The position numbers and the translations under genes were made by a program. Below, one piece after another: positions 9,074-17,295 of a stretch of 64,000 nt of DNA. Position 1 is the stretch's first letter, and every line of letters starts with the position of its first letter. Under the pieces are notes generated by a model, which searched no databases, had not been told where the DNA came from, and was given only the letters and a program-made list of their open reading frames with translations. Source of the DNA: DATBDN01 sp963715995 (GTDB lineage Bacteria; Actinomycetota; Thermoleophilia; Solirubrobacterales; Thermoleophilaceae); assembly GCA_963715995.1 (NCBI GenBank), contig OY970283.1, positions 2,728,001-2,792,000 on the forward strand. The letters run 5' to 3'.

Positions 9074-10344
9074 CACACGCCGAAGATGGCTAGGTGCACG
9101 AGCCCCGCTCCGAAGCCGAGCACGGCGCCGTGCAGCACGAGCAGCCACTCGTCCTCGCGCATGCCTGATCGCAGAAGCTCTGCGAAGTCACGCGAGGACA
9201 TTTCCCGGATTCGCTCTCCAATCAACTTCCTGATGTTGCCACTCTGCTCGCGGTTGAACGCTTCGTCCTGGAGCGGGGTCATCGTGTAGTTCACGCCCTC
9301 GACCGCGAGCGAGTCGCGGATCGCGTCGTACTCGCGCGGGCCGACGGCCATCCGCACCAGTGGCTGCACCGCCCCGGTGGCGCGATCCACCGCTGGGCGC
9401 AGCGAGTCCTCGATGAGCGCGCGCGTGCGGTCCGAGCGCGGGCCGGTGAGCAGTTCGCTGCCGATGTTGGCGACCGTGACGATGTCGTCGGCGATGATCG
9501 ACGCGTAGACGTCGGAGACCTCGGGCTGGCGCTTCAGGAACAGGCCCTGCAGCGTCCAGCGGCCGACGCGGCGCGGGTCGTTCGGCTCGAAGATCATCCA
9601 GATCGCGAGCCAGTTGGTCGTGTAGCCCACGATCGTGCCGAGGATCGGCAGCACGTACCAGTGCGGCAGCGCGTTGGTGGCGAGGATCAGCGGGAAGCCG
9701 CAGATGAAGCCGAACGCGCCGCCGAAGCGGACGATGAAGTCGAGCTCGCGCTTGCCGACGTCGAGGAAGATCCGGTTGGCGAGCTCGGGGTGCGCCTCGA
9801 TCTCGCGGATGACCATCAGCTTCACGTCGAGCAGGTCGTCGATGTTGTCGCCGATCCGCTTGGTTACCTCGCGCACGATGTCGGGCAGCTGCTCCTGTAC
9901 GCGCTCGTGCACCGCCTCGCGCACGCGCTCGGGAAGGTCACGCCACAGCTGCGGGTGCTCGCGCTCCATGATCCGGTCGACCAGCTCGCGCATGTCGGCG
10001 CGCGAGCTCTCGAGGATCTGCTCGGCCACGCGCTCCGGGTCGAGCTGTTCGTAGAACTCAGCGGGCGAGCCGACCTTGGCGATGCCCTTGTCGACCGCGA
10101 TCGAGCCCATCTTCGCGGCGCGCGAGGGGATGATCCCCTGCCAGCCGACGCCGCCCTCCATGAAGCCGGGGATCTGCTGGATGCGGCGCGGCATGACGTG
10201 GACGAGCGGTCGCAAGCCGGGCAGGTGGAAGCCCTTGAACTCGATCGGGTTGAAGAGCATCCAGACGCCGCTCCAGTTGGTCGCGTAGCCGATGAAGCCC
10301 GAGAAGATCGGGATCGTCACCTCCTTGAGCAGGTGGCCGCTCAA
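9073..10344 (-). CDS. DUF445 family membrane protein
   Basis: This protein of about 423 residues has the two diagnostic DUF445 segments GYATNWSGVWMLFNP near the N terminus and GYTTNWLAIWMIFEP in the centre, each next to a membrane helix, and a last helix at the C terminus (LHGAVLGFGAGLVHLAIF). A charged helical region lies between. The family function is unknown. I choose the TTG at 10344 because a TAGGGT hexamer lies 7 nt upstream on this strand, as for many genes here. The in-frame GTG at 10320 is an alternative. It is first in a four-gene operon and divergent from the PLP lyase. Confidence 0.75.
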   Translation of the reverse strand: MSGHLLKEVTIPIFSGFIGYATNWSGVWMLFNPIEFKGFHLPGLRPLVHVMPRRIQQIPGFMEGGVGWQGIIPSRAAKMGSIAVDKGIAKVGSPAEFYEQLDPERVAEQILESSRADMRELVDRIMEREHPQLWRDLPERVREAVHERVQEQLPDIVREVTKRIGDNIDDLLDVKLMVIREIEAHPELANRIFLDVGKRELDFIVRFGGAFGFICGFPLILATNALPHWYVLPILGTIVGYTTNWLAIWMIFEPNDPRRVGRWTLQGLFLKRQPEVSDVYASIIADDIVTVANIGSELLTGPRSDRTRALIEDSLRPAVDRATGAVQPLVRMAVGPREYDAIRDSLAVEGVNYTMTPLQDEAFNREQSGNIRKLIGERIREMSSRDFAELLRSGMREDEWLLVLHGAVLGFGAGLVHLAIFGV

Positions 10345-10351
10345 GCGTGCG

Positions 10352-10357
10352 ACCCTA
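10352..10357 (-). promoter_or_regulatory. Predicted -10 element TAGGGT of the DUF445 operon
   Basis: On the minus strand TAGGGT is followed by 7 nt and then TTG at 10344. It supports the TTG start and a leaderless transcript. Confidence 0.5.
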
Positions 10358-10365
10358 CCGACGCG

Positions 10366-11424
10366 ATGGCATTCGAGGTCCTCACGAATGCGCACCGGCG
10401 CGAGCTGATCCAGGACGCGCCGGCCGGCGACGACGCGACGGCGTTTCACCGCACGCTGCCCGGCTACGCGGCGAGCCCACTGGTCGACTCGCCCGAGCTC
10501 GCCGCTGCGATGGGCGTCGCGCGAGTGGTGCTGAAGCTGGAGACCGAGCGCTTCGGGCTGCCGGCCTTCAAGATCCTCGGGGCGTCGTGGGCCGCGGAGC
10601 GCCTGCTCGACGGCCGCGACGCCGCCGGCCTGACGCTGGTCACCGCCACCGACGGCAACCACGGCCGCGCGGTCGCCCGCGTGGCGCGCCTGCGTGGGCT
10701 TGCGGCGCACATCCTGGTGCCGGCCGGGACGGCTCGCGCGCGCGTGGATGGGATCGCCGGCGAGGGCGCCGAGGTAGAGGAGCTCGCCGGCAGCTACGAC
10801 GAGGCCGTCGAGCACGCGGCAGCGATGGCAGACGCGACCCACGTGGTGCTCTCCGACACGTCGTGGCCCGGCTACGAGGACGTGCCGCGCTGGGTGGTCG
10901 AGGGCTACGAGACGATCTTCCGCGAGGCCGACGAGCAGCTGGCTGGTGCGGTCCCCGATCTGGCGCTGATCCCGATCGGCGTCGGGTCGCTGGCTGTCGC
11001 CGCGGCCCGCCACTGGCCGGGCGAGCAGCCGCGACTGGTGGGGGTCGAGCCGGAGACGGCCGCCTGCGCGCTCGAGTCGATCCGCGCCGGCGAGCCGGTC
11101 ACCGTGGCGGGCCCGCACGAGTCGATCATGGCCGGGCTGAACGCCGGCACGGTCTCGCAGCTGGCGTGGCCCGTGCTGCGCGACCGCTTCGACGCCTTCA
11201 CGGCGATCGCCGACGGCTGGGCCGAGGAGGGAATGCGCCGCCTGGCGGCCGCCGGCGTGCGCGCGGGCGAGGTCAGCGGCGGTACCGTCGGCGCCGGTCT
11301 GGCGCTCTGTGCGGATGGTCACGCACGGGAAGCGCTCTCCATCGGGCCGGACACCAGCGTCTTCCTGCTGCTCACCGAAGGGCTGACGGATCCCGAGAGC
11401 TGGAGCCGGATCGTGGAGGACTAA
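10366..11424 (+). CDS. PLP-dependent lyase, diaminopropionate ammonia-lyase-like
   Basis: This 352-residue fold-type II PLP enzyme carries KLETERFGLPAFKILGA, in which Lys69 should hold the cofactor, and the TATDGNHGRA phosphate/substrate loop. RFGLPAFK followed by DGNHG is the pattern I associate with diaminopropionate ammonia-lyase rather than threonine synthase, and the late EVSGG segment fits. The reaction would be elimination of ammonia from a small diamino or hydroxy amino acid; the exact substrate is uncertain. The ATG at 10366 is the first plausible start, because the frame upstream lies inside the divergent DUF445 gene. Confidence 0.75.
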   Translation: MAFEVLTNAHRRELIQDAPAGDDATAFHRTLPGYAASPLVDSPELAAAMGVARVVLKLETERFGLPAFKILGASWAAERLLDGRDAAGLTLVTATDGNHGRAVARVARLRGLAAHILVPAGTARARVDGIAGEGAEVEELAGSYDEAVEHAAAMADATHVVLSDTSWPGYEDVPRWVVEGYETIFREADEQLAGAVPDLALIPIGVGSLAVAAARHWPGEQPRLVGVEPETAACALESIRAGEPVTVAGPHESIMAGLNAGTVSQLAWPVLRDRFDAFTAIADGWAEEGMRRLAAAGVRAGEVSGGTVGAGLALCADGHAREALSIGPDTSVFLLLTEGLTDPESWSRIVED

Positions 11425-11442
11425 AAAACTCGGCCTCGCGGG

Positions 11443-11448
11443 TACTTT
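11443..11448 (+). promoter_or_regulatory. Predicted -10 element TACTTT of a leaderless promoter
   Basis: TACTTT is followed by 6 nt and the ATG at 11455; no Shine-Dalgarno sequence is present between them. Confidence 0.55.
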
Positions 11449-11454
11449 GACAGC

Positions 11455-13413
11455 ATGTCATCCCAAGTCAGTGAGAAGGAAGCCCGCGACGTCGCAGAGG
11501 CGGCACGCGAGACGGAGTGGACGCTCCCGAGCTTCGGCAAAGAACTCTTCCTCGGCAATTTCAACCTCGACCTGATCTACCCGCAGCCCAAGCTCGACGC
11601 CCAGCGCGTCGAGGACGGTGAGACCTTCATCTCGAAGCTGCGTGCGTTCCTCGAGGAGCACGTCGACCCGCTCGAGATCGAGCGCGACGCGAAGCTGCCC
11701 GACCACGTCATCGAGGGCCTCAAGGAGATCGGCGCGCTCGGCATCAAGGTCGCCAAGGAGTACGGCGGCCTCGGCCTGAGCCAGGTCTACTACAACAAGG
11801 CGCTGATGATGGCGGGCGTGTACCACAGCTCGCTCGCCACGCTGCTGTCGGCTCACCAGTCGATCGGCCTGGCGGAGCCGCTGCGCATGTTCGGCTCCGA
11901 GGAGCAGAAGCGCGAGTGGCTGCCGAAGGTCGCCACCACCCACATCTCCGCGTTCATGCTCACCGAGCCCGACGTGGGCTCGGACCCCGCCCGCCTGGGC
12001 GCGACGGCCGAGCCGGACGGCGACGAATACGTGATCAACGGCCTCAAGCTGTGGGCGACCAACGGCGTGATCGCCGACGTGGTCGTGGTCATGGCGCGCG
12101 TGGGCAAGAAGATCAGCGCGTTCATCGTCCCGACCGACCTCGACGGCGTGTCGGTCGAGCACCGGAACAAGTTCATGGGGCTGCGCGGGATCGAGAACTC
12201 GGTCACTCGCTTCGACAACGTGCGCATCCCGAAGGCCAACCTGATCGGCAAGGAGGGCGAGGGACTGAAGATCGCGCTCTCCACGCTGAACACGGGCCGC
12301 ATCGCGCTGCCGGCCATCTGCGTCGGCGTGGCGAAGTGGGCCACGAAGATCGCGCGTGAGTGGGGCAACGAGCGCGTGCAGTGGGGCCAGCCAGTCGGCA
12401 AGCACGAGGCGGTCGCGCACAAGATCAGCTACATCGCGGCGACCGCGTTCGGCCTCGAGGCGATGCTGGACGTGACCAGCCGCCTGGCCGACGACAAGCG
12501 CAACGACATCCGCATCGAGGCTGCGATCGCGAAGCTGCTCGGGTCCGAGATGGGCTGGCGGGTAGTCGACGACCTCGTCCAGATTCGCGGCGGCCGCGGC
12601 TTCGAGACGGCCGAGTCGCTCAAGGCGCGCGGCGAGAAGCCGGTGCCGGTCGAGCAGGCGTTCCGTGACATGCGGATCAACCGCATCTTCGAGGGCTCGA
12701 CCGAGGTCATGCACCTGCTGATCGCGCGCGAGGCGGTCGACCAGCACCTCCAGGTGGCGGGCGACATCCTCGAGCCCGACACCGAGCTGGCCGACAAGGC
12801 GAAGGCCGCGGTCGGCGCCGGGAAGTTCTACGCCGGCTGGCTGCCCAAGCTGGTCGTCGGCGACGGTCAGCGTCCGGGCTCGTACTCCGAGTTCGGCCCG
12901 CTCGCTGAGCACCTGCGCTTCGTCGAGCGTGCCTCGCGCAAGCAGGCGCGCGCCACGTTCTACGCGATGACGCGCTACCAGGCCAAGATGGAGCGCAAGC
13001 AGGCGTTCCTCGGCCGCATCGTGGACATCGGCTCGGAGCTCTACGCGATCGCCGCCGCGTGCGTCTACGCGAAGACGATCGAGGGCGAGCACCCGGAGCG
13101 CGCCGAGCAGGCACGCGAGCTGGCGGACCTGTTCTGCAACCAGGCACGGCGGCGTACCGATCAGCTCTTCACGGAGCTGTGGGCCAACGACGACGACCTG
13201 AACACCAAGCGCGCGTTCGGCGTGCTGGACGGCCGCTACAAGTGGATCGAGGAGGGCATCATCGACCCGTCGGGTGACGGGCCGATGATCCAGCCTCAGC
13301 CCGAGGGCATCGAGACCAAGCGCGACAAGGACGTCGCGTCGGCTGGCGAGAACGGCAAGCGCCGCGCCAACCCGAACGGGAAGCCGGAGAAGGACATCCG
13401 GGCAACGGCATGA
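11455..13413 (+). CDS. Acyl-CoA dehydrogenase (long, VLCAD-like with C-terminal extension)
   Basis: This 652-residue FAD enzyme catalyses the first oxidation of fatty-acid beta-oxidation. The N-terminal and middle domains include MLTEPDVGSDPARL and KLWATNG for FAD and substrate binding. The C-terminal helical domain contains QIRGGRGFETAESL and NRIFEGSTEV, whose Glu is at the position used as the catalytic base in VLCAD-type enzymes. About 200 extra residues follow, as in ACAD9/VLCAD-like bacterial proteins, ending in a Lys-rich tail. Its stop codon overlaps the ATG of the acyltransferase gene (ATGA), forming a three-gene operon. Confidence 0.9.
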   Translation: MSSQVSEKEARDVAEAARETEWTLPSFGKELFLGNFNLDLIYPQPKLDAQRVEDGETFISKLRAFLEEHVDPLEIERDAKLPDHVIEGLKEIGALGIKVAKEYGGLGLSQVYYNKALMMAGVYHSSLATLLSAHQSIGLAEPLRMFGSEEQKREWLPKVATTHISAFMLTEPDVGSDPARLGATAEPDGDEYVINGLKLWATNGVIADVVVVMARVGKKISAFIVPTDLDGVSVEHRNKFMGLRGIENSVTRFDNVRIPKANLIGKEGEGLKIALSTLNTGRIALPAICVGVAKWATKIAREWGNERVQWGQPVGKHEAVAHKISYIAATAFGLEAMLDVTSRLADDKRNDIRIEAAIAKLLGSEMGWRVVDDLVQIRGGRGFETAESLKARGEKPVPVEQAFRDMRINRIFEGSTEVMHLLIAREAVDQHLQVAGDILEPDTELADKAKAAVGAGKFYAGWLPKLVVGDGQRPGSYSEFGPLAEHLRFVERASRKQARATFYAMTRYQAKMERKQAFLGRIVDIGSELYAIAAACVYAKTIEGEHPERAEQARELADLFCNQARRRTDQLFTELWANDDDLNTKRAFGVLDGRYKWIEEGIIDPSGDGPMIQPQPEGIETKRDKDVASAGENGKRRANPNGKPEKDIRATA

Positions 13414-14321
13414 CGCCGGGCCCTGGCGAGGCGATGGTCGGCCTGCTGCGGCAGGCCGACTCGCTTGCCACAACCAGCCGGGCGATCGCGTCCGACTTCA
13501 AGTCGCTGGTCGACGGGTCGGAGCCGCTCGACTGGTTCGAGCGCCGCGACCCCGAGCACATCCGGCGCACGCTGCCGGGGATGAAGGCGTTCGCGGAGAT
13601 CTATCACCGCGCCACGGTGCGCGGCATCGAGAACATCCCGGCCGAAGGCCCGGTGCTGTTAGTCGGCAACCACTCCGGCGGCACGCTCATCTCCGACACG
13701 TTCGTGTTCGCGGCGGCGTTCTACGAGCACTTCGGGCCGAACCGCACCTTCCATCAACTGGCGCACGACCTGGTGTTCAAGGTCCCGGGTGCGCGCGCGA
13801 TGGTCTCGCGCTGGGGAACGGTCCCCGCATCACCGGAGAACATGGAGCGCGCGATCGAGCTGGGCGCTGCCCTGCTCGTCTACCCGGGCGGCGATCACGA
13901 GACCTACCGGCCGTCGTGGGAGTCCTCGAAGATCGACTTCGCCGGGCGCAAGGGCTTCGCGCGCCTGGCGATCGAGCACGGCATCCCGATCGTCCCTGTC
14001 GTGGCGATCGGCGGCCAGGAGACTGCGCTGTTCCTGGGCCAGGGACGGCGGCTTGCGAAGGCGCTGCGGCTGGACAAGACTCTGCGGCTGAAGGTGCTGC
14101 CGCCCGTGCTCGGGCCTCCGTTCGGCGGCACGATCATGGACATGCCGCTGCGCGTTCCGCTCCCGGCGAAGATCACGGTCACGGTCGGCCAGCCGATCGA
14201 CCTGCGCCAGAAGCTCGGCGCCAACCCGGACCCCGCGGAGGCGTACAAGCTCGTCACCAGCAGCATGCAGCGAACGCTGACGCGGCTCGGCAACGAGCGG
14301 ACGGTGCCGGTCGTCGGTTGA
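13410..14321 (+). CDS. Lysophospholipid acyltransferase family protein
   Basis: This 303-residue PlsC-type acyltransferase should transfer acyl groups to glycerolipids or related acceptors at the membrane. VGNHSGGTLISD contains the catalytic His in the spacing seen in the MGAT-like branch. WGTVPAS, the YPGGDHE segment that replaces the usual EGTR block, and IPIVPVVAIGG match the later acyltransferase blocks. There is no clear transmembrane helix. It is coupled by 4-base overlaps to the acyl-CoA dehydrogenase before it and the phosphatase after it. Together they suggest acyl-chain turnover. Confidence 0.82.
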   Translation: MTPGPGEAMVGLLRQADSLATTSRAIASDFKSLVDGSEPLDWFERRDPEHIRRTLPGMKAFAEIYHRATVRGIENIPAEGPVLLVGNHSGGTLISDTFVFAAAFYEHFGPNRTFHQLAHDLVFKVPGARAMVSRWGTVPASPENMERAIELGAALLVYPGGDHETYRPSWESSKIDFAGRKGFARLAIEHGIPIVPVVAIGGQETALFLGQGRRLAKALRLDKTLRLKVLPPVLGPPFGGTIMDMPLRVPLPAKITVTVGQPIDLRQKLGANPDPAEAYKLVTSSMQRTLTRLGNERTVPVVG

Positions 14322-14890
14322 ACGAGGTCTGGCTGGTCCGCCACGGCGAGACCGAGTGGACGCTGAGCGGGCAGCACACGGGTAGCACCGACGTCGAGTT
14401 GACAGCGGCCGGCGAGGATCAGGCGCGAGCGCTTGCACCCGTGCTGGCCGGACGGGAGTTCGCGGCGGTGTTCACGAGCCCGCTGGCGCGAGCGCGCAGG
14501 ACGGCGGAGCTGGCCGGGTTTCCGGATGCGGTCGTCGACGAGCGGCTCGTTGAGCTCGACTACGGCGACTACGAGGGGCTGACGACGAAGCAGATCCGAG
14601 AGCAGCGTCCCGATTGGTTCCTGTGGGAAGACGGGACACCGGGCGGCGAGTCTCTGGAAGCTGCCGGGGCTCGTGCGGATGCGGTCATCGAAGGGCTTGC
14701 AGGCGCCGACGGCGACGTGCTGCTGTTCGGCCACGGCCACTTCTCACGGGTGCTCGGGGCGCGGCTGCTCGGTCTGGATGCGGCAAGCGGGCGGTTGCTG
14801 ATACTCGGTCCCGGGTCGGTTTCGGTGGTGGGCACCGAGCACGGGGTGCGGGCGCTACGGCTGTGGAACTGGACGGGGGATTTGGGCTAG
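14318..14890 (+). CDS. Histidine phosphatase family protein (phosphoglycerate-mutase-like)
   Basis: This is a 190-residue phosphohydrolase of the histidine phosphatase superfamily. The LVRHGETEW motif near residues 5-13 supplies the phospho-accepting His and FGHGHFSRV the second His; TSPLARARRTAEL is the usual arginine-containing segment. I use TTG at 14318, which overlaps the previous stop codon as TTGA, because the RHG motif lies at once after it and no better start exists. Small size argues for a phosphatase rather than a glycolytic mutase. It is last in the operon and followed by strong hairpins. Confidence 0.82.
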   Translation: MNEVWLVRHGETEWTLSGQHTGSTDVELTAAGEDQARALAPVLAGREFAAVFTSPLARARRTAELAGFPDAVVDERLVELDYGDYEGLTTKQIREQRPDWFLWEDGTPGGESLEAAGARADAVIEGLAGADGDVLLFGHGHFSRVLGARLLGLDAASGRLLILGPGSVSVVGTEHGVRALRLWNWTGDLG

Positions 14891-14896
14891 GCCCCG

Positions 14897-14969
14897 AGCG
14901 GCGTGGTTCGCGAGCACCGACCCTCCGTTGGGCAACCAAGAGGGATCGGTGCTCGCGCGCGAAGCCGCT
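14897..14969 (+). terminator. Long hairpin after the phosphatase gene (candidate terminator)
   Basis: CGCGAGCACCGACCCTC (14909-14925) pairs with 14940-14957 with a single bulged A, a smaller GTTG/CAAC stem sits in the loop, and AGCGGC (14897-14902) pairs with GCCGCT (14964-14969) outside. There is no T-run, so termination is inferred only from its strength and position six bases after the stop codon. Confidence 0.5.
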
Positions 14970-14985
14970 CTTGGTCTCGCTGTCC

Positions 14986-15095
14986 GGGAGCAAAGTTCAA
15001 TTGCTCCCGCATAGCGGGAACTATTGATCGCAGCGGCTGGGCTTTCGGGGAGCAACCGTCAATTGGTGTCGCATAGCGACAGTTATTGACGGTTG
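14986..15095 (+). repeat. Two related palindromic elements with a shared CGCATAGCG core
   Basis: Unit 1 has TCAAT (14997-15001) and TCCCGC-ATA-GCGGGA (15005-15019), closed by ATTGA (15023-15027). Unit 2 has CAACCGTCAAT (15053-15063), TGTCGC-ATA-GCGACA (15067-15081) and ATTGACGGTTG (15085-15095). Both are preceded by GGGAGCAA (14986-14993 and 15048-15055). The inner stems differ in sequence but stay paired. In unit 1, GGGAGCAA can pair instead with TTGCTCCC (15001-15008). This is part of the 424-bp gap between 14890 and 15315, in which I see no gene. Confidence 0.6.
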
Positions 15096-15206
15096 CGGCG
15101 CATTCGAGGGCGAAGCGGCCGGCGGGAGCGAGATGGCCGGCGGGAGAACGCCCCCGCCACTCCAGCCACCCCTTGGCCGAGGCAGTTCCCAAACCGCAGC
15201 GAGGGG

Positions 15207-15283
15207 AAGGCCGGCGGCAGAGCGAAAGGCCGGCGGCAGAGCGAAAGGCCGGCGGCAGAGCGGGGCCGGCGGCAGGGCGGCAG
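15207..15283 (+). repeat. Short tandem repeat, 19-bp period
   Basis: AAGGCCGGCGGCAGAGCGA occurs at 15207, 15226 and 15245, followed by a decayed partial copy (GGCCGGCGGCAGGGCG) near 15264. It is non-coding, GC-rich and ends about 30 bp before the stop codon of the cyclase gene. Confidence 0.7.
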
Positions 15284-15314
15284 GGCGCCTATGCGAACGA
15301 GCCCCCGTACCGCC

Positions 15315-16109
15315 CTACCCCACCGGCTCCACCGAGAACACCTCGAGCTCCTTCGGCGCTCCCTTTGCCTTGAACCGCCGGCGGCGCTTCGTCGTGAACG
15401 CTCCCTCCGGGAGCTTGTCGCAGACGGCGCTCGAGACCAGCACCTCCCCCGGCTTCGCTCCGCTCGCCACGCGCGCTGCCACGTTCACGTCGACCCCCAG
15501 GTAGTCACCGCCGACCCTGCGCGGCCGGCCCACGTGGATCCCGGCGCGCAGCTGGGGCTGGTAGCCGTCGACGACGATCGTCGCGACGTTCTCGCGTGCC
15601 TCGTGCGCGGCTCGAACTGCGCTTGCCGGGTCGCCGAAGGCGGCCATCATCCCGTCGCCGAGCCGCTTGACGACCTCGCCTCCCTCGGCGGTGACCGCCT
15701 CCTCCTCGCAGCTGCCGACGCGCCGCAGCAGTGCGAGAGCGTCGTCATCGCCCACCTCGAGCGCCCAGGCCGAGAACTCGACCAGGTCCGTGAACAGGAT
15801 CGTGACGTCGCGCTGGCCGCGTCCGCGGCCCTGCGCTTCCGAGAGCGCCTGCCACACCTGGAGCGCGCCGAGGCCGAGCTCGCGCGTGGCGCTCGGGCGC
15901 TCGGCGCCCAGCTCGGACAGCCGCTTGGCGATCAGCAGCGAGGGCTCGTCGCCTGTCGTCGAGAGCGCGTCGCCCAGCTCGGCGTCGCCGGGCAGGCGCT
16001 GGCGCACCCAGCGCGCCACCTTCATGAACTGCGGGCTCGCGTCGGTGCGCGCCAGGCGATCGAGCGCCGCCTTTGTCTTCCCCGCCTCCTCTTCGTCTGC
16101 GTCAGCCAT
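15315..16109 (-). CDS. Class III adenylate/guanylate cyclase domain protein
   Basis: This 264-residue protein has an N-terminal helical, acidic region of about 95 residues and a C-terminal class III nucleotide cyclase domain. VTILFTDLVEFS and VKRLGDGMMAAF carry the two metal-binding aspartates, and DVNVAARVASGAKPGEVLVSS matches the region with the transition-state Asn and Arg. The start ATG at 16109 leaves the acidic segment DADEEEAG at the N terminus. No membrane segment or receptor domain is visible, so it may be a cytosolic cyclase. It is divergent from the cysteine-desulfurase-like gene across a 26-bp promoter region. Confidence 0.82.
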   Translation of the reverse strand: MADADEEEAGKTKAALDRLARTDASPQFMKVARWVRQRLPGDAELGDALSTTGDEPSLLIAKRLSELGAERPSATRELGLGALQVWQALSEAQGRGRGQRDVTILFTDLVEFSAWALEVGDDDALALLRRVGSCEEEAVTAEGGEVVKRLGDGMMAAFGDPASAVRAAHEARENVATIVVDGYQPQLRAGIHVGRPRRVGGDYLGVDVNVAARVASGAKPGEVLVSSAVCDKLPEGAFTTKRRRRFKAKGAPKELEVFSVEPVG

Positions 16110-16121
16110 GCCGGGGCTGAA

Positions 16122-16127
16122 TAGTCT
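16122..16127 (+). promoter_or_regulatory. Predicted -10 element TAGTCT
   Basis: TAGTCT is followed by 8 nt and GTG at 16136. The same bases read GACTAT on the other strand, where they could serve the divergent cyclase gene. Confidence 0.4.
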
Positions 16128-16135
16128 CACGCCCG

Positions 16136-17284
16136 GTGAATCGCGACCGCTTCCCCGGCCTGCGCGACGGCTGGGTCCGCCTCGACGGGCCGGCCGGCAC
16201 GCAGATGGTCGACGCCTCGATCGACGCGATGGCCGACTGGATGCGCTCGGGCCACGCCGCCAACCACGGCGGCCTGTTTGCCGCCGGTGAGGCGACCGAC
16301 GAGATCGTCGCCTCGACCAGGACGACCGTGGCGGAGCTGCTCGGCGCAGACCCGCGCGGCGTCGTGTTCGGCCCGAACATGACCACGCTGACGCTCGCGT
16401 TCGCGGCGGCCGCCGGACGGGCGCTCTCGGAGGGCGACGAGATCGTCTGCACCCGCCTGGACCACGACGCGAACGTGCGGCCATGGCTGATCGCCGCCGA
16501 GCGCGCCGGCGCGACGGTGCGCTTCGCGGAGCCCGACCCGGAGACGCTCGAGCTGCCGCTGGCCGCCGTCGAGCGAGTGCTGTCCGAGCGCACGCGCTGG
16601 GTGGCCGTGACCGCGGCGAGCAACGCCGTCGGCACCGTGCCCGACGTAGCGGCCATCGTGGCGGCGGCTCACAGCGCCGGCGCGCGCACCTACGTCGACG
16701 CGGTACACGCCACTCCGCACCGGCGCCAGGACGTGGCCGCGCTCGACACCGACGTGCTCGTCTGCTCGGCCTACAAGTGGTTCGGCCCGCACGCCGGCAT
16801 CCTCTGCGCGCGGCCCGAGCTGCTGGAGGAGCTGGCCCCGGACAAGCTGCGCCCCGCACCGGACTCGGTGCCCGACCGCTGGGAGACGGGCACGCAGAGC
16901 TTCGAGGCGATCGCGGGCATACGGGCCGCCGCCGCATACCTGCTGGAGCTCGACTGGAACGCCGTCGAGGCCCACGAGAAGACCCTGCTCGGCGTGCTGC
17001 TGGCCGGCCTGGCATCGATCGATGGAGTCCAGCTGCATGGCGCGCCGGCGGACCGCGCGCCGACGGTGATGTTCTCGGTCAGGGGCCGCCCAGCCGACGA
17101 GGTCGCGCGCTCGCTCGCGGACGACCAGATCGCGGTGTGGCACGGCAACTACTACGCCTGGGAGCTGCACCGCTTCCTCGGCCTGGGACCCGACGGCGCG
17201 ATTCGGGCGGGCGCCGTCCACTACACGGAGCCCGCAGACATCGAGCGGCTGCTGGCCGGCGTGGAGCGAATCGCGGCTGGCTAA
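16136..17284 (+). CDS. Cysteine-desulfurase-like protein (SufS/Csd subgroup)
   Basis: This 382-residue fold-type I PLP enzyme contains ASNAVGTVPDVAAI, DAVHATPHRR (the cofactor-contacting Asp) and SAYKWFGPHAG with the Schiff-base Lys. It resembles the cysteine-desulfurase-like subgroup rather than housekeeping IscS. No sulfur-accepting cysteine loop is obvious, so desulfurase activity is not assured. There are no Fe-S assembly genes nearby. The start is GTG at 16136, 8 nt after a TAGTCT hexamer. Confidence 0.82.
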   Translation: MNRDRFPGLRDGWVRLDGPAGTQMVDASIDAMADWMRSGHAANHGGLFAAGEATDEIVASTRTTVAELLGADPRGVVFGPNMTTLTLAFAAAAGRALSEGDEIVCTRLDHDANVRPWLIAAERAGATVRFAEPDPETLELPLAAVERVLSERTRWVAVTAASNAVGTVPDVAAIVAAAHSAGARTYVDAVHATPHRRQDVAALDTDVLVCSAYKWFGPHAGILCARPELLEELAPDKLRPAPDSVPDRWETGTQSFEAIAGIRAAAAYLLELDWNAVEAHEKTLLGVLLAGLASIDGVQLHGAPADRAPTVMFSVRGRPADEVARSLADDQIAVWHGNYYAWELHRFLGLGPDGAIRAGAVHYTEPADIERLLAGVERIAAG

Positions 17285-17287
17285 CGT
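17282..17287 (+). promoter_or_regulatory. Predicted -10 element TAACGT
   Basis: TAACGT overlaps the previous stop codon and lies 8 nt before the ATG at 17296. Confidence 0.45.
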
Positions 17288-17295
17288 GACGACGG

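Noticed and set aside
10345..11322. Upstream extension of the DUF445 frame
   Set aside because: It runs antisense through the PLP lyase gene and has no DUF445 similarity; the start is at or after 10344.
15207..15283. Possible CRISPR array
   Set aside because: The copies are directly abutting with no spacers, and there are no cas genes.
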